DNA of 64,000 nucleotides from Thelonectria olida (lineage: Eukaryota; Ascomycota; Sordariomycetes; Hypocreales; Nectriaceae). Position 1 is the stretch's first letter; each line of letters starts with the position of its first letter. The DNA lies in contig JAGPYM010000006.1 in assembly GCA_020736575.1 (NCBI GenBank), positions 62,001 to 126,000 of the forward strand, in the 5' to 3' direction. Position numbers and translations under genes: made by a program. The notes beneath the pieces are model-generated. The model made no database searches. It saw only the letters and a list, made by a program, of their open reading frames with translations, and had not been told where the DNA came from. Of the stretch, positions 21,222 to 32,486 are shown piece after piece.

Positions 21222-22830
21222 ATGACTGAAAGTACCAAGATACCGCAAGATGATGGCAGCGACCGTCTCGGAAACGGAAAGAGACACATCTTTCTGAATG
21301 CATTTGATATGTCCACCGTGGGACACTTGTCCCCAGGACAGTGGAAGGTACGGATAGCGATGTTCACATTCAGAAGTCTGAACTGACTGGCCATAGAATC
21401 CCAAGGACAAGTCGGCTACCAAAAGAGACCTCAACTACTGGATTGAGCTTGCGAAACTGCTGGAGCGAGGCGGCATCAATGCATTGTTCCTCGCTGACAC
21501 ATACGGTGGTTACGATACCTATGAAGGGAGCTTGGACAATTGCATCCGTCGGGCAGCTCAGTGGCCAATGACTGATCCGACTATTGTCAGTTCATTAATT
21601 GCAATATGTGATCCCTCAGTATATGAGCTGACCTCGATTAGCCCATCACTGCTATGGCTGCTGTGACCAAGAATCTCGCGTTTGGCATCACGGCATCAAC
21701 TTCATTTGAACCACCGTTTTTGCTCGCCAAACGATTCTCTAGTTTGGATCATTTCACTCGGGGCCGAATCGGTTGGAATATTGTGACGTCTTGGAAGAAG
21801 GCTGCGTTCAAGGCCATTGGCCTTGACACCCCAATCGAACATGACGAACGATATCTCCAGGCGGATGAATATCTGCGCGTGTTATACAAGTATGTACAGA
21901 CCACCCAGTGTACTCTTGAGTGACCATCTGACAATCACAAGGCTATGGGAAGGCTCGTGGGCCGACGATGCAGTGTCCCCTGATCCCGAAAACGACAGCT
22001 ACGCGGATCCCGACAAGATCAGGACAATCAACCACGATGGAAAGTACTTCAAACTTAACACTAGACATATTGTTGATCCATCGCCCCAAAGGACTCCATT
22101 CCTATTTCAGGCTGGAACTTCATCAGCAGGGCAGAACTTTGCTGCGTCTCACGCTGAGGCAATCTTTGTGTCTGCTCACTCGCCAGCTGTACTCCGGCCT
22201 AAGGTGGACAACATTCGCAAACTTGCGGCATCGATTGGCCGTGATCCACGATCAATCAAGTTCTTTGCCACTTTCACGCCTATTATCGGACGCACGGATG
22301 AGGAAGCACAGGCTAAGTATGAGGAAGTTAAAAAGTATGCTTCCACCGTTGGAGGTTTGGTCTTGTTCAGTGGATGGACAGGCATCGACATTTCCAAGAT
22401 TCCGCTGGACCAGGAAATCACTGCCGCTGATTCACTCGAAGCCCACAAAGTGCGCAGTATCTTGGACTCTTTCACGACTACCAGCAAGGAGATTCCGAAA
22501 TGGACACCGAGAGTTGTAGCCGAACGAGCATCCATCGGAGGCTTGGGTCCTGTGGGTGTTGGAAGCCCAGAGACGATTGCTGATGAATTGGAATCATGGA
22601 TTCGGGAAGCTGATATTGATGGCTTCAATCTTGGCTATGTCACAACTCCTGGCACATTTGAAGAAGTGGTCGATCTACTAATCCCAGAGCTGCGAAAGCG
22701 TGGGCTCTATCCTGAGGCACCCGAAGAACAACTTACGGCACGGGAGAAGATTTATGGAAAGGGACAGAAGGGCTTGCGAGATGACCATACTGGAAGTCAG
22801 TACAAGTATGACGTTTATAAGGAAGAATAA
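21222..22830 (+). CDS. FMN-dependent monooxygenase, NtaA/SnaA/DszA family
   Basis: Four exons (21222-21347, 21397-21585, 21642-21889, 21942-22830) with 49-56 base GT-AG introns give 483 residues. Luciferase-like TIM-barrel features include HIFLNAFDM near the N-terminus, LLERGGINALFLADTYGGYD, AFGITASTSFEPPFLLAKRF, DHFTRGRIGWNIVTSW, TPFLFQAGTSSAGQNFAASH and VVDLLIPELRKRG. Members oxidise nitrilotriacetate, EDTA, sulfones or sulfonates with reduced FMN supplied by a separate reductase; the substrate cannot be read from sequence. The gene lies between two permease fragments and near the TauD-like dioxygenase, which together suggest nitrogen or sulfur scavenging. The frame is intact. The start is supported by a good fit to family N-termini and by clean splicing. 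Confidence 0.88.
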
Positions 22831-23128
22831 AGTGAGAGTAATTCGACCCAAGAGGTGTGAGGGGAGGGGCCTATGTAGTGCCTGTATGGCCCGAAGACCA
22901 TACTTGCAGAGATGGCGTTGGTGACATTGTCTCACAGCGGTGATCGCACGAAGGGGTGTTTATTTGCTGCCAGAGAGATGAGCATTCCTCCCCGCCTACT
23001 AGTTTAGATCTCCTCCTTCTATATCAGAGTTCTCAGCATGAAATCAAGATAGACCGGGTCTTCATATTGCTATCGCCTTGCAAAGAGTCCAGGCCTTATA
23101 ATGCTTGGCTATCATAGTTTGACACCCT
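22831..23128. other. Spacer between monooxygenase and permease fragment
   Basis: 298 bases downstream of two convergent units. No feature was seen. Confidence 0.4.
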
Positions 23129-24002
23129 TCAAAACCTGGTGACGTTTGATCCATCACTGAGTTCTTGAGATACTTGTTCAAGCTTATACCTAAAGATTAA
23201 AGGAAAGAAGAGAAATCGGATAATGTAGTAAGTAATACCCAATGCTAGAATAGCCCGTGGCACAACGGAAGAGAGCAAATAAGGCAGGGAAGTGTTGCCT
23301 TTTCCACCTGGTGGTCGTATTAAGGGCATAATAATCAGAAACTGCAACGCGAAGTTACTGAAAAGCAATGGACCCAACCATTTTGATGACCTATAATGTT
23401 GGAGGCAAGGTAGAGAACAATAACAACGCACGGGGCTGGAAGAGGGGTGTCGTAATCCCCCTCCTTGTTGAGACGCAACCTGATGAGACCAAAGGTAGTG
23501 GCACTGAAGAATACGGAGGCCAGATAACTCGATATACTGAACAATAAAATTGAAAGCATCTCCAGCGGGAGGCGCGCAGACAAACATGATGCTTACTGCG
23601 AGGTGCAAAAGTAGGCGTTAATAGTGTCCTGAAGGGTCGGTTCTCCATGAAGAAGCTGAGGAATGACAGCCTGACATCCTTTCCGAGTTCTTGAATAACA
23701 CGAGTTGACAAAATTTAAAGAAAAGGTCTTTATATCAATGGTAGATGGGACACTTACGAACGGTGTAGGCAATTCCTAGGCGATGTTGGAGGGCAGAAAT
23801 GGCGACAAGACTGGGGAGGGCCCTGGCGCCGGCTGACTCGCCAAAGACGTTTTCGAAGAGCGTGGCAGCTACTGTAACTTCTGAAGCAATGATAACGTCC
23901 TTTGGAACGGTGACAAACTATTAGTTGTTAGTGGGCTGTTACATTGAGTGACAGGAACGGAAAACATACGTATGCTACGTTGGCGAGAAGATCAAGAACT
24001 CG
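23129..24002 (-). pseudogene. Amino-acid permease (LAT/MUP1 type), C-terminal fragment
   Basis: Read from 24002 downward: VLDLLANVAY, an intron with GTATGT donor, then FVTVPKDVIIASEVTVAATL, GESAGARALPSLVAISAL, a second intron, and ELGKDVRLSFLSFFMENRPF. Next come VCAPPAGDAFNFIV, TTFGLIRLRLNKEGDYDTPL, MPLIRPPGGKGNTSLPYLLS and a tail ending SDGSNVTRF. This order is the C-terminal half of a LAT/methionine permease. The parts lie in at least three reading frames (for instance near 23600, 23520 and 23340), so the coding sequence is broken. Homology stops abruptly near 24002. With the opposed N-terminal fragment at 20097-20542 it may derive from one permease gene split by inversion. Confidence 0.75.
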
Positions 24003-24995
24003 TTACTTAAAATCCGGATACGAATTTTCTCGAAGATACCCCGCTTCTTCCAAGCGGCCTGTCTTGCTAACCTCCTGAGTTGCTCTCAATGCTGAATCAG
24101 GCCGTGCGACGTTCTGCAGTCAACGCTGCTTGGACAGTCATAGTGCCGCTGCTATCCCACAAATCACACATGTGTACTTCCTCAATTCACTACCCAAGAT
24201 GACTTCGTGTCTCGCAATCGACCCGAGAACATCATGTTGAAGGGATATCGTATGAGAGTTTGCTCATTTAGACGCGGTAGAAGCTCCTAGACTAGTACAG
24301 CTACCATGTGGGAACTCCCCCCTCCTTCTTTGTTACAGCCAACCATGCTTATTAAAGGGACTTGTTAGTTCTTGTTTGAATGTCACAATCCGTCCTTAGC
24401 TAAGTTAGGTAGTCTTTTAATCTTTAGTCTGAAGGTTTGTGAAAACTATATTAATTCCACAACTGCAAAGAGGCAAACCGTCGTAGGTATGAAGTAGGAG
24501 AGATTCCAGAAAATTCGGCCTCTTTGGGACAAGTCTCGAGGTCCCACGTCTCATACGCACGTCTTGCCATCTGGGTCATACCCCAAGGTGAGCTTGGATA
24601 CCGCAGATCAGATCAAAGCAGCACTCGAAACAGACATTGGAATTATCCACTACCATAGATGAAAGAATTAACCAATAGGGAGCCGCATCAGCACTGAGAA
24701 GCTCAGAATAGTAATTATTTTCACTTTCAGCCGGAATAAATTAAATCCAAAGGGTGCGCAGGTTGAAAGACATTAAAGGAAGATGGAAGCAGAGAAACAT
24801 GTGAGATACGTTGTTGACAATCTAAATCGTCTCATAGGTCTATAAATTGGAGCAAGCTTCTTTAAGTGAGTACAAGTATCTGACCTATATCTTAATACTG
24901 TATGTATTTCACAGTGTTATAAGTGGCTTGCTCTACTTAGAATACTAACGAAGCCTTAAACAGATATCTCTATACTAGTACCTTCAAAGCCCACC
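24003..24995. other. Intergenic region without recognisable genes
   Basis: About 1 kb upstream of the permease fragment. No domain, repeat or RNA gene was recognised. Confidence 0.4.
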
Positions 24996-25770
24996 TTAAT
25001 CAAGCCTTGTAAATAGCATCGAGCAAGGTTGCTCCAATGACACCAGCACTCGGGGGTTCTGTCCAGTGATAAGCTTCCCATCCTTCCCGCTGACGACAAC
25101 CTTGATGCCGAAGAGCTCGTCTGCCTTGACGTAGCGGCCTCCGTGGTTCTTCAATTCATCCTCCAGCATGAATGGCATCGCGTCGGTGAAGTGGTAGGCG
25201 TCCTCCTCGGCATTGGAGAAGCCAGTTACCTCGTGGTCCTTTACCAGGTACTCCCCGTTTGACAGCTTGACGTTAACAAGCGCTCCGGGTCCGTGGCAAA
25301 CGGCCGAGACAATCTTTCCGGATTCATAAAACTCGCGAATTAAAGCATGCGAGGCGGTGTCCACGGCGAGATCGAACATTGCTGGTTGGCTTGTTAGCGT
25401 GAACAGCCCTTGGTAAGAGGAGAAGTGGATACAGGGATTACTCACGGCCATGGCCACCTACAAAAAAGATGCCTGCAAACTCAGAAGTATTGCCGAGGAA
25501 GCTCTCGAGCTTCTCCGTGTTCTTCCAGAGGTGCTCCTTTTCCTTCAGAAACGCCTGAGACTGCTCGTCGTCTTTGGCGTCCTCGATAGAGTACGGGTCG
25601 ATGGGAGCCTCACCGCCCTTGGGGGAGGCGATGACGAGGTCTACATGGGGGGCGAGCGCATTGTACGGGTGGACGAACTCAGGGAGGTACCATCCAGTCT
25701 TGGTGTTATTGCGTGTGGGTAGGATGTTCTGGGACGTCAAAACAACGAGGAGCTTAGCCCGAGAAGACAT
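24996..25770 (-). CDS. DJ-1/PfpI superfamily protein (HSP31-like) with altered C-terminus
   Basis: Two exons (25770-25446, 25381-24996) join in frame across a 64-base intron to give 236 residues. The class I glutamine amidotransferase-like fold is shown by KLLVVLTSQN, GYYLPE-like GWYLPEFVHPYN, IASPKGGEAPIDP, FVGGHGPMFDLA (formed at the splice junction) and the nucleophile elbow IVSAVCHGPGALVNVKL with its cysteine. HSP31-type proteins act as glyoxalase III or as stress chaperones in the cytosol. After LITGQNP the frame shifts: another frame continues the expected C-terminus (AGVIGATLLDAI) to a stop near 25002. The switch lies at a run of C residues (minus strand, near 25052). The last 18 or so residues as read (RVLVSLEQPC and onward) are therefore non-native. 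The active site is unaffected. It could be a sequence error or a young frameshift. Confidence 0.75.
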
Positions 25771-25864
25771 GGCGGATGGTTAGGATGAGATATGGGGAGG
25801 ATGAGGTGGGAGTATGAGATGTAAGGAATGTTAACAAGATTGCTAGAGGGGGGGAATCCGCCGC

Positions 25865-25873
25865 CTTTTATAT
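25865..25873 (-). promoter_or_regulatory. Candidate TATA box of the DJ-1/PfpI gene
   Basis: ATATAAAAGG reads on the minus strand about 95-100 bases upstream of the start at 25770. Confidence 0.45.
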
Positions 25874-26326
25874 CCCATTTCTTCCTCCCGAGCCCGGACA
25901 CGTCCACGTCCAGGACACTATTCTGCTTCGTAAGGAGGCCGAACTGCTTGCAAGCCTAATTGGCTTGATTTAGGCCTAGTTGTAATGTTGAACTTAAATC
26001 AAGCACGTTCCCACCCTCCCTGGCTGATAATCAGTCGTGGAACTCTCGTGTTCGGCGTTAGCTATTCGGCGTTATTATATTCGGCGCTATCGCCAAATGA
26101 TTTCATTAAGACCGAAAAGTCTGCGGCGTTGCCCTGAGTCGAGTTTCTATATAAGGTACTCGAAGGGTTCTGCCGCTAGGGGCAGCTTAAAATCTAGCTG
26201 TCTCATTCTATGCTCGCTCACCAGAGAATTACTACCATCACACGTTTTTGTTAAACAGGCCCCTTTTGATCGGAGTCTCGAAGAAAACCACCCCATCTAT
26301 CCCATCTCTCTATATTACCTCTCACA
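25874..26326. other. Divergent promoter region of DJ-1/PfpI and EthD genes
   Basis: The two small stress/metabolism-type genes diverge from this roughly 550-base region and could be co-regulated. CT-rich leader sequence lies before 26327. Confidence 0.4.
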
Positions 26327-26647
26327 ATGTCCTTCACAATTACCGTGCTCTTCCCCAATGAGCCGGACGCCAAGTACGACATTGACTACTACACCACCAA
26401 GCACATGCCCTTGATCCAGACTCTTTGGGGAAAATATGGCGTCAAAAGCTGGTCGGCTACCAAGTTTGCTAATGGCATCAACGGCTCGGCTCCCGTCTAC
26501 ACGTTCGGATCCATTGTTGTCTGGGACAACCAGGAGCAAGTCAAGACGGCCTTTTCCGGGCCCGAGGCAGACGAGATCATGGGAGACGTCCCTAACTTCT
26601 CCAACAAGCAGCCCGTCTTCCTTTTCGGAGACGTCCTGACTGAATGA
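26327..26647 (+). CDS. EthD domain protein
   Basis: A single-exon 106-residue protein. It starts [20 protein letters not shown], then [20 protein letters not shown], the conserved YY-x4-HMPL segment of EthD dimeric alpha/beta-barrel proteins, and ends with [16 protein letters not shown]. EthD proteins were first tied to ethyl tert-butyl ether breakdown in bacteria; many fungal members have unknown roles, some in polyketide cyclisation or decarboxylation. It is likely cytosolic and dimeric. It sits head to head with the DJ-1/PfpI gene. The length matches the family and the frame is intact. Confidence 0.85.
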   Translation: MSFTITVLFPNEPDAKYDIDYYTTKHMPLIQTLWGKYGVKSWSATKFANGINGSAPVYTFGSIVVWDNQEQVKTAFSGPEADEIMGDVPNFSNKQPVFLFGDVLTE

Positions 26648-27880
26648 TAGAGATGCCCAAATATGGGCTCGGGACTACGAGATGGGTCTGAGGATTGCAT
26701 TAATAGATTACTCTATGGACAAGCCTAAAATAGAACTTTTATACTTATGAAACGCCTACTATTGAGCCAAGTTGTTAGTAGGCGGTAATTTCTTGTCCTT
26801 CCTCCACAGTAACTCTAGTTGTTGCAGTATCTACACCCTCCATCGCTTCCCACAAGAACTACAGGCGTGACTATCCCCCATTTGATGTCCTTTCCCCACG
26901 CTAATCACCCCCGCCGATATAAGTGTTTCTCATTCATGGTCTGTTATAGACGTATTATTATTGCTCATTCTCTACCTATAGATACAGTCTATTCATTTCC
27001 CATTTACAGATGAAACCTCATCTAACACGGCACAGGAGACTCACAGCCCCCGGCCCGCTAAACTCAATGGCACAGATGGTGGTTGCTGAGGCGAGCAAGG
27101 TGACCTAAAAGGGTCGGTCAAGGGAGAAGGAACAGAACGGCTCAGAGCCCAATGGGTTGACACGCATCCGAGAAACCATGGATACAAACGCACCCAGGCC
27201 TGGAGCTCCTTAAGTAGAGACTGGGCTCGTTCGGCAAGTTTGGCTGATGACAAGTTAGTTCCAAGTTAGATAAGACAGCAAGCAAGACACAGAATGGAGA
27301 GCTTCACCTTAAAGGATCGATGCTATGCCAAAAGCGTTATCTCTGATCGGCCTTTTTTGCAGTATTCCATAGTGAACTTGCCGGCGATAGACTGTTGCAG
27401 AGGCCTGTTAGTAGGATGCCTAAGGACAAGAGATTTAATATCGACAATGTCTTACCTCGGGCCCATTGGAAACACAGGAAAGGCACATGTTTGTGGAAAC
27501 AGGAAGTGGAGGGAGAATGACAGTACAGTAATAGATTACTCAAGTATCAGGACTCATCAAAGGTAGCAATAGGTCCTCCAGAGATAGCGCCAGATAATAT
27601 TAATACTAGCTCGGGAGAGGCTATTAGCAGCCGAATTTGGATTGGAAAGGGGAAAGGTGCTAGTTGTTTAATCTTACTATCGTAGTAGTCAGATAGGGCA
27701 TTTTAAAGATAAGTTTCAACAAGAGAGAAGCAATGGAGACAGACAAGGAATATCATCATCTCCATATTGACTACGCATTGCCTTCTCCATATTTAAGTCT
27801 CAAGTATGGAAAAGAGAAGTTAAAGCCGGGGAGAAGACATAAGGGATAGCATTTATTAGTGTGTTAATAAGTCCTGACGA
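26648..27880. other. Intergenic region, no gene seen
   Basis: 1.2 kb between the EthD gene and the AT-rich repeat block. Open frames are short and without domains. AT content rises toward 27880. Confidence 0.4.
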
Positions 27881-28234
27881 TGAGGTAAATGATGCAGTTG
27901 CTATAGTTCCTTAATATTCTAGGAATATACAAACTATTCGAAAACACTATTATACTATTTTAAAAGTATATAAGAGAAACTATAGGGTTATCTATTTATA
28001 ATAAAAATGCTATAATAGAAGGAAATATAAGGGCAGAAAATAAAGTAATATAACTTATTAATAAAGTTAATAATACTATATTATAGCAGCTTGTTAAGGA
28101 ATAAAGTTGAAAATTATAAATAGCCTAATAATATATAGCATAATATATTACCTATTTTAGGAATCCTCTATAGGAAGGCATTAGTGCAATAGATATTAAA
28201 ATCGTACATTGCCTAAGAGTAGGAATGAGATATG
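27880..28234. repeat. AT-rich decayed repeat flanking the LTR element
   Basis: Composition turns AT-saturated with stops in all frames before the LTR begins. It is possibly an older repeat into which the LTR element inserted; the family is not recognisable. Confidence 0.5.
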
Positions 28235-28646
28235 TAATAATCTGGTCAGTTTCCTAACGGATAAAAACTAGAGAGTTCTAGGTTTATATTAGTAGAGAGA
28301 TTAGGGCGTTAAGGTTTAAGCAGTATATAAGAAGTAGTAGGTTTATTATATCTAGTAATATACTTAAAGTAGATAAGTATAACCAAATTATATTAAAAGC
28401 TAAAATAGCTATATCTATCTAATATATTAAATAAATATATTTATATATTAGCTACTTTTATAAGTTAATTATAATTAATTTAAATTAAACCGACCTAGTT
28501 TAACTTATATAATTGAGTTAAGTCGAACCGACCTAGTTTAATATATATATAGTGCTTTATATTTATAGGGTAGTTTTTATAAGTCTACTAGTTCTATTAT
28601 AGCTAACTGCCTGGTCCCCTATAGGGTTATAGTATGGGCTATAATA
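28235..28646 (-). repeat. 3' LTR (left copy)
   Basis: 412 bases matching the copy at 37584-37995 along their full length apart from scattered C/T and G/A differences. Diagnostic shared blocks include TTTCCTAA near 28250, AACCGACCTAGTTTAA and GGTAGTTTTTATA. Confidence 0.85.
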
Positions 28647-30673
28647 TAATATCTCCCCTCTATTAGTCTTGCCCTTAAGACTGTATAAGTAGGCTATAGT
28701 CCTATAAGTTGGTTCCTTAACTAACTTACCCTTATTTTTTTACTTTTCTAGCTAATAATATATTAGGTTATATTATTAAAACTGTTTTATATCTGAAAAT
28801 TATAATTAAGAGATATAGCAATCTTACTAAAATAATTAAAAAGTTTAGTTTTAAAATATTATACTATTCCGCTTATTTTAAGGCTAATTATTATTTTTAT
28901 ATAATAGTAGAAAGTAAATAGTAATATGACTTCTATATAGAGAAAAAGTATACTTAATATAATTTTAATAATATTACTTTTTAGGTATATTTATAAAAAT
29001 AAGTGTCTAGTTTGTTTTTTACTAATAGGTTATAGTTACTTATATTTTATATAAGAAAGATTATTTAAAGGAGTAAAAGGAGCAGGTAGAGGCTGACTTA
29101 TTAGAGGCTTTAGCTCGGTTATAATAGTTATATTATTAGAGAAATATTTGCAGGAGAAGGCAGTGGAAATAGTTTATTAGGGTTATAAGAATTTAAATGA
29201 GTTAGAGGAGCTAGAGTATTAGGATAAGGAGGAGTGCCATTCTACTAAGTAGGGGCTCTTTTTAAAATTTAGCTTCTGGAGGATTATAAGGTTATTAACT
29301 AGAGTGTATTCCTTTTAAAGCTTTATTTGCTTTTAATACTTCTAGTGGAAATCCTTTAATAGGTATATATATAGTAAGGTATTCTAATAGTTTTTATATA
29401 TTTTCTAATATATTATATCCTTTCTATTTAATAAGGTATTTAATTTATCTGTCTTTTTTTATTATTTTAAGGATTTCTTCTACTTTATATTTTTTAGGAT
29501 TTTTAATTTTAGTTTCTAGTTCGTTCCTATTTTAACTATAATTATTCCTTCAGTTAGTTTAAATAGGAAATATAAAAGATTAGATAGTATTTTAATTTAA
29601 GTCTAGTTTATAATTATTTTTTAAGATTTTTTTTAAAATTTTATAAGGTCTAATATATTTATAGTTGAGTTTTTTATTTAGTCTTTTTATATTAATGTTT
29701 TTTATAGTAAGGAGTATTATATCTCCTTTAAAAAGGTTAGTCCTTTTAACCTTTTCTAATTATAATATTTTTTATATATTTTCTAAATAAATAAGAGTTT
29801 TATATGTATTTCTTTATATAAATTCTTAAGTTAATTTAATATAAAATAGCTACTAGTATAAGTGGTCTGTTTTTTAAATCTTTATAAGCATTAGGGGTAA
29901 ATCTAAAGTTTATATAATTTAGTATAATCTTAATACTTTTATTAGTTACTATATTATATGCTAGTTATACTATTAGTAGTTTCTTAACCTAATCGTTTTA
30001 AATATAATTAATATAATAATAAAGGTAAGTTTTTAGGATTTAATTTATTTGTTTAGTCTATTTATTAACTTATAGTTTTAAATAGTAGTTAACTTATAGT
30101 TTAATCTAATTCTTATTATAAGGTATTATTAAAAGTTTAAAAAAAAGGGTGGTTCTTTATTTGAGATAATTATATTAGATAGTTTATATATACTAATAAT
30201 ATTTTATAAAAAGATATAAGAAAATTCTTTTATATTAATTGCTTTTTAATATAAAATAAAATAAGAAAATTTAGTAAGTTTGTTAATAATAATTAGAATG
30301 CTATTATAGGCCGTGCTTATAGTAGGGTCTAATAATAGGGGTAGTTTTATAATAAAGTTTATAGTAATTAAATCTTATAATTGTTTTGCGACCGGTATAG
30401 GTTATAGTTCTTTATATAGCTTATATTATTTTGCCTTTATCTTATTGCAAATAAGGCATTATTTGATAATTTTTTTAACTATTTTTTTAACTTTAGGAAA
30501 TGAAAATGTCATTTTAACTTATTTGAGGGTTTTATTAATTCCTTAGTATTTATAGAGCGGGTGTTTATAAATTTCCTATATAAGGTCCTCTTATAAGTAT
30601 TCTAGCACTTATTATTTATTTATTTTCTTATTATTTAAGAGTTATTTATTATACTTTAGAATCTATTTAAATA

Positions 30674-30720
30674 ACGTACATGATAAGCGAGCGCCCAAAA
30701 CAAGCGAGCGCCTAATTTTT
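30674..30720 (+). repeat. Left terminal inverted repeat of the pogo element
   Basis: About 47 bases, the inverse of 32487-32533, with two internal AAGCGAGCGCC units. Confidence 0.9.
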
Positions 30721-30779
30721 TACCACCTATATTATAGATTCTTTTATAAAAAAGCAATAAAGCATCTTATCAATTAAAA

Positions 30780-32435
30780 CTAATTGCTATTCTCTTCTGC
30801 AGATATCTTAACAACAATCTGACATGTTCTTGAGTTATGATCAGCCTTACCACATATTCCACACCGCCTTTCCCTCGCCAGCCCCGACCTCCCCTGACCA
30901 CCACGTCTCGATAGTTCGGCCATCACCTGCACATTAACGTCTTTCTGATCAATTTCATCCCTTCCCTCACCTACAGTCATCTTCCCTCCATTCCGTAGCC
31001 GGGTCCTTTTTGCTCTACGCCGCTTGCTAAGAGTCTCATTTGCCTGTCGAAGCATCTGGTTCTCAGACTTCAATAGGGCATTCTGATGCATTATTGCCTT
31101 TGTTCCCTTTGAAAGTGACTTAAGTGCCTCAAGAATTGATGAGGGGGAGCTGCTCTGATGCTGCCTCACTCGTCTTTCGAGGTATTCAGATTGTGAGCTA
31201 GCCTCAAGCACCGTCTTTGGGGTCTTTGAGACCCAAGGGTCGGGGAGGCCGGCCTCCTCCGTAGCCGGTGTTGGAGTCCGTAGCTGCACATCAAGCTTTG
31301 ATATGACATTTTCTGCGTTCATGGGAACAAGTCCGGCCCCTCGAAAACCTCCCTCTATATTACTCCTTGTCATGGCGGCTTCGTGGGCGGCACGAAAGGC
31401 TGGGAAGAACTCGGTCTTGGAAACATGGGTTATCGAGCACCTGATCAGGTGCTCAATTTCTCGGCCATATGCCTTTTTGAGCGGTCCAAAGCACCCGACA
31501 TCAAGAGGCTGAAGTAGGTGAGACGAATGAGGCGGCATACACAGCGTAATGATGCGGTTGTCTTCGCAATATTTCTCAAAGTCAACCGAGTGGTGACTTT
31601 CATGCCCATCGAGGATCAGAAGACGATAGCGACCGGTTGATCGGGCCTTGGTATGTCGGTCAAAGTGCCTTAGCCACTCAAGACCTGTCTCATTGTCGGT
31701 CCAGCCATTATGGGTCGTCGCAATAGCCCAATCGTCCGGGAGGTTGCTTTCTCGATACCAGCTGGCGAGGTGATATTGGCCCGCAACCACAATAAACGGC
31801 GCGATCGCCCAGCCTTCGGCATTGATCGCCTGGATGACTGTAACCCATTCTCGGTTTCCAGGCTGCACTAATTTTGCCTTTCCACGTCTTTCCGCGCCTG
31901 TGACAACCATTCCGCTTGCAATAACGCCCATCATAAAGCCAGTCTCGTCAAAGTTGTAGATATCCGCTAGGTTGATACCGTATTTCGCGATCATGTTCTC
32001 CACGAGCCTGAACCAATTGCGAATAATGGTCGGATCTTCGCATTTGGCTCTCTGGTAGTCATATTTACGATTGAAACGCGTCTTAAGGTCTGGTTGTCGC
32101 TTGACGAAGTTAGAAGCCCAGCGCTTGCCAACAGGTAACGCGTCGCGGTCGGCGAGCAGTCGGTTGGCCATTTCTTCAACACCACGCAGCCGCGGCGGGA
32201 ATCCTCGCGAATCCAGGTCTAGAATGAACTGAACAATAACCTGCTCCTCTAGATCGGATAGTCGACGTGAGTTAGGGATGGTATCGCGTCGTGAAGGGAT
32301 GCCATTGCGTCGGCGTCGTAGAGTACGATGAGAGACCTCGTAGATCTCTGAAGCGCGATAGGGACTTAATTGAGGGTCTTCCTTAAGGGCTTGAAGGGCA
32401 AGATTGATATTTGCCTCATTAATTGATAATGGCAT
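30780..32435 (-). CDS. Pogo/Fot1-like DDE transposase
   Basis: A 551-residue intronless transposase. The N-terminus is a helix-turn-helix of the psq/CENP-B type (residues 1-125: YRASEIYEVSHRTLRRRRNG and GVEEMANRLLADRDALPVGK). The DDE_1 catalytic core has D163 in IYNFDETGF, D276 in LLILDGHESHHS and D312 in LLQPLDVGCFG, giving DD35D spacing. The C-terminus has a coiled-coil-like Leu/Glu/Lys stretch, a basic patch (SKRRRAKRTRLR) and a CCHC-like knuckle CGICGKADHNSRTC. It would bind the terminal repeats and cut and paste the element in the nucleus. All key residues are present and no stop interrupts it, so it may be active. Confidence 0.93.
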   Translation of the reverse strand: MPLSINEANINLALQALKEDPQLSPYRASEIYEVSHRTLRRRRNGIPSRRDTIPNSRRLSDLEEQVIVQFILDLDSRGFPPRLRGVEEMANRLLADRDALPVGKRWASNFVKRQPDLKTRFNRKYDYQRAKCEDPTIIRNWFRLVENMIAKYGINLADIYNFDETGFMMGVIASGMVVTGAERRGKAKLVQPGNREWVTVIQAINAEGWAIAPFIVVAGQYHLASWYRESNLPDDWAIATTHNGWTDNETGLEWLRHFDRHTKARSTGRYRLLILDGHESHHSVDFEKYCEDNRIITLCMPPHSSHLLQPLDVGCFGPLKKAYGREIEHLIRCSITHVSKTEFFPAFRAAHEAAMTRSNIEGGFRGAGLVPMNAENVISKLDVQLRTPTPATEEAGLPDPWVSKTPKTVLEASSQSEYLERRVRQHQSSSPSSILEALKSLSKGTKAIMHQNALLKSENQMLRQANETLSKRRRAKRTRLRNGGKMTVGEGRDEIDQKDVNVQVMAELSRRGGQGRSGLARERRCGICGKADHNSRTCQIVVKISAEENSN

Positions 32436-32486
32436 GATCTGTGGCGGAGAAAATTTACTTGAAAGATAGGAAATGGTGGTTGGGAG

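Noticed and set aside
30313..30546. 77-codon plus-strand open frame left of the pogo element
   Set aside because: AT-rich chance frame inside degraded gypsy sequence with no recognisable domain.
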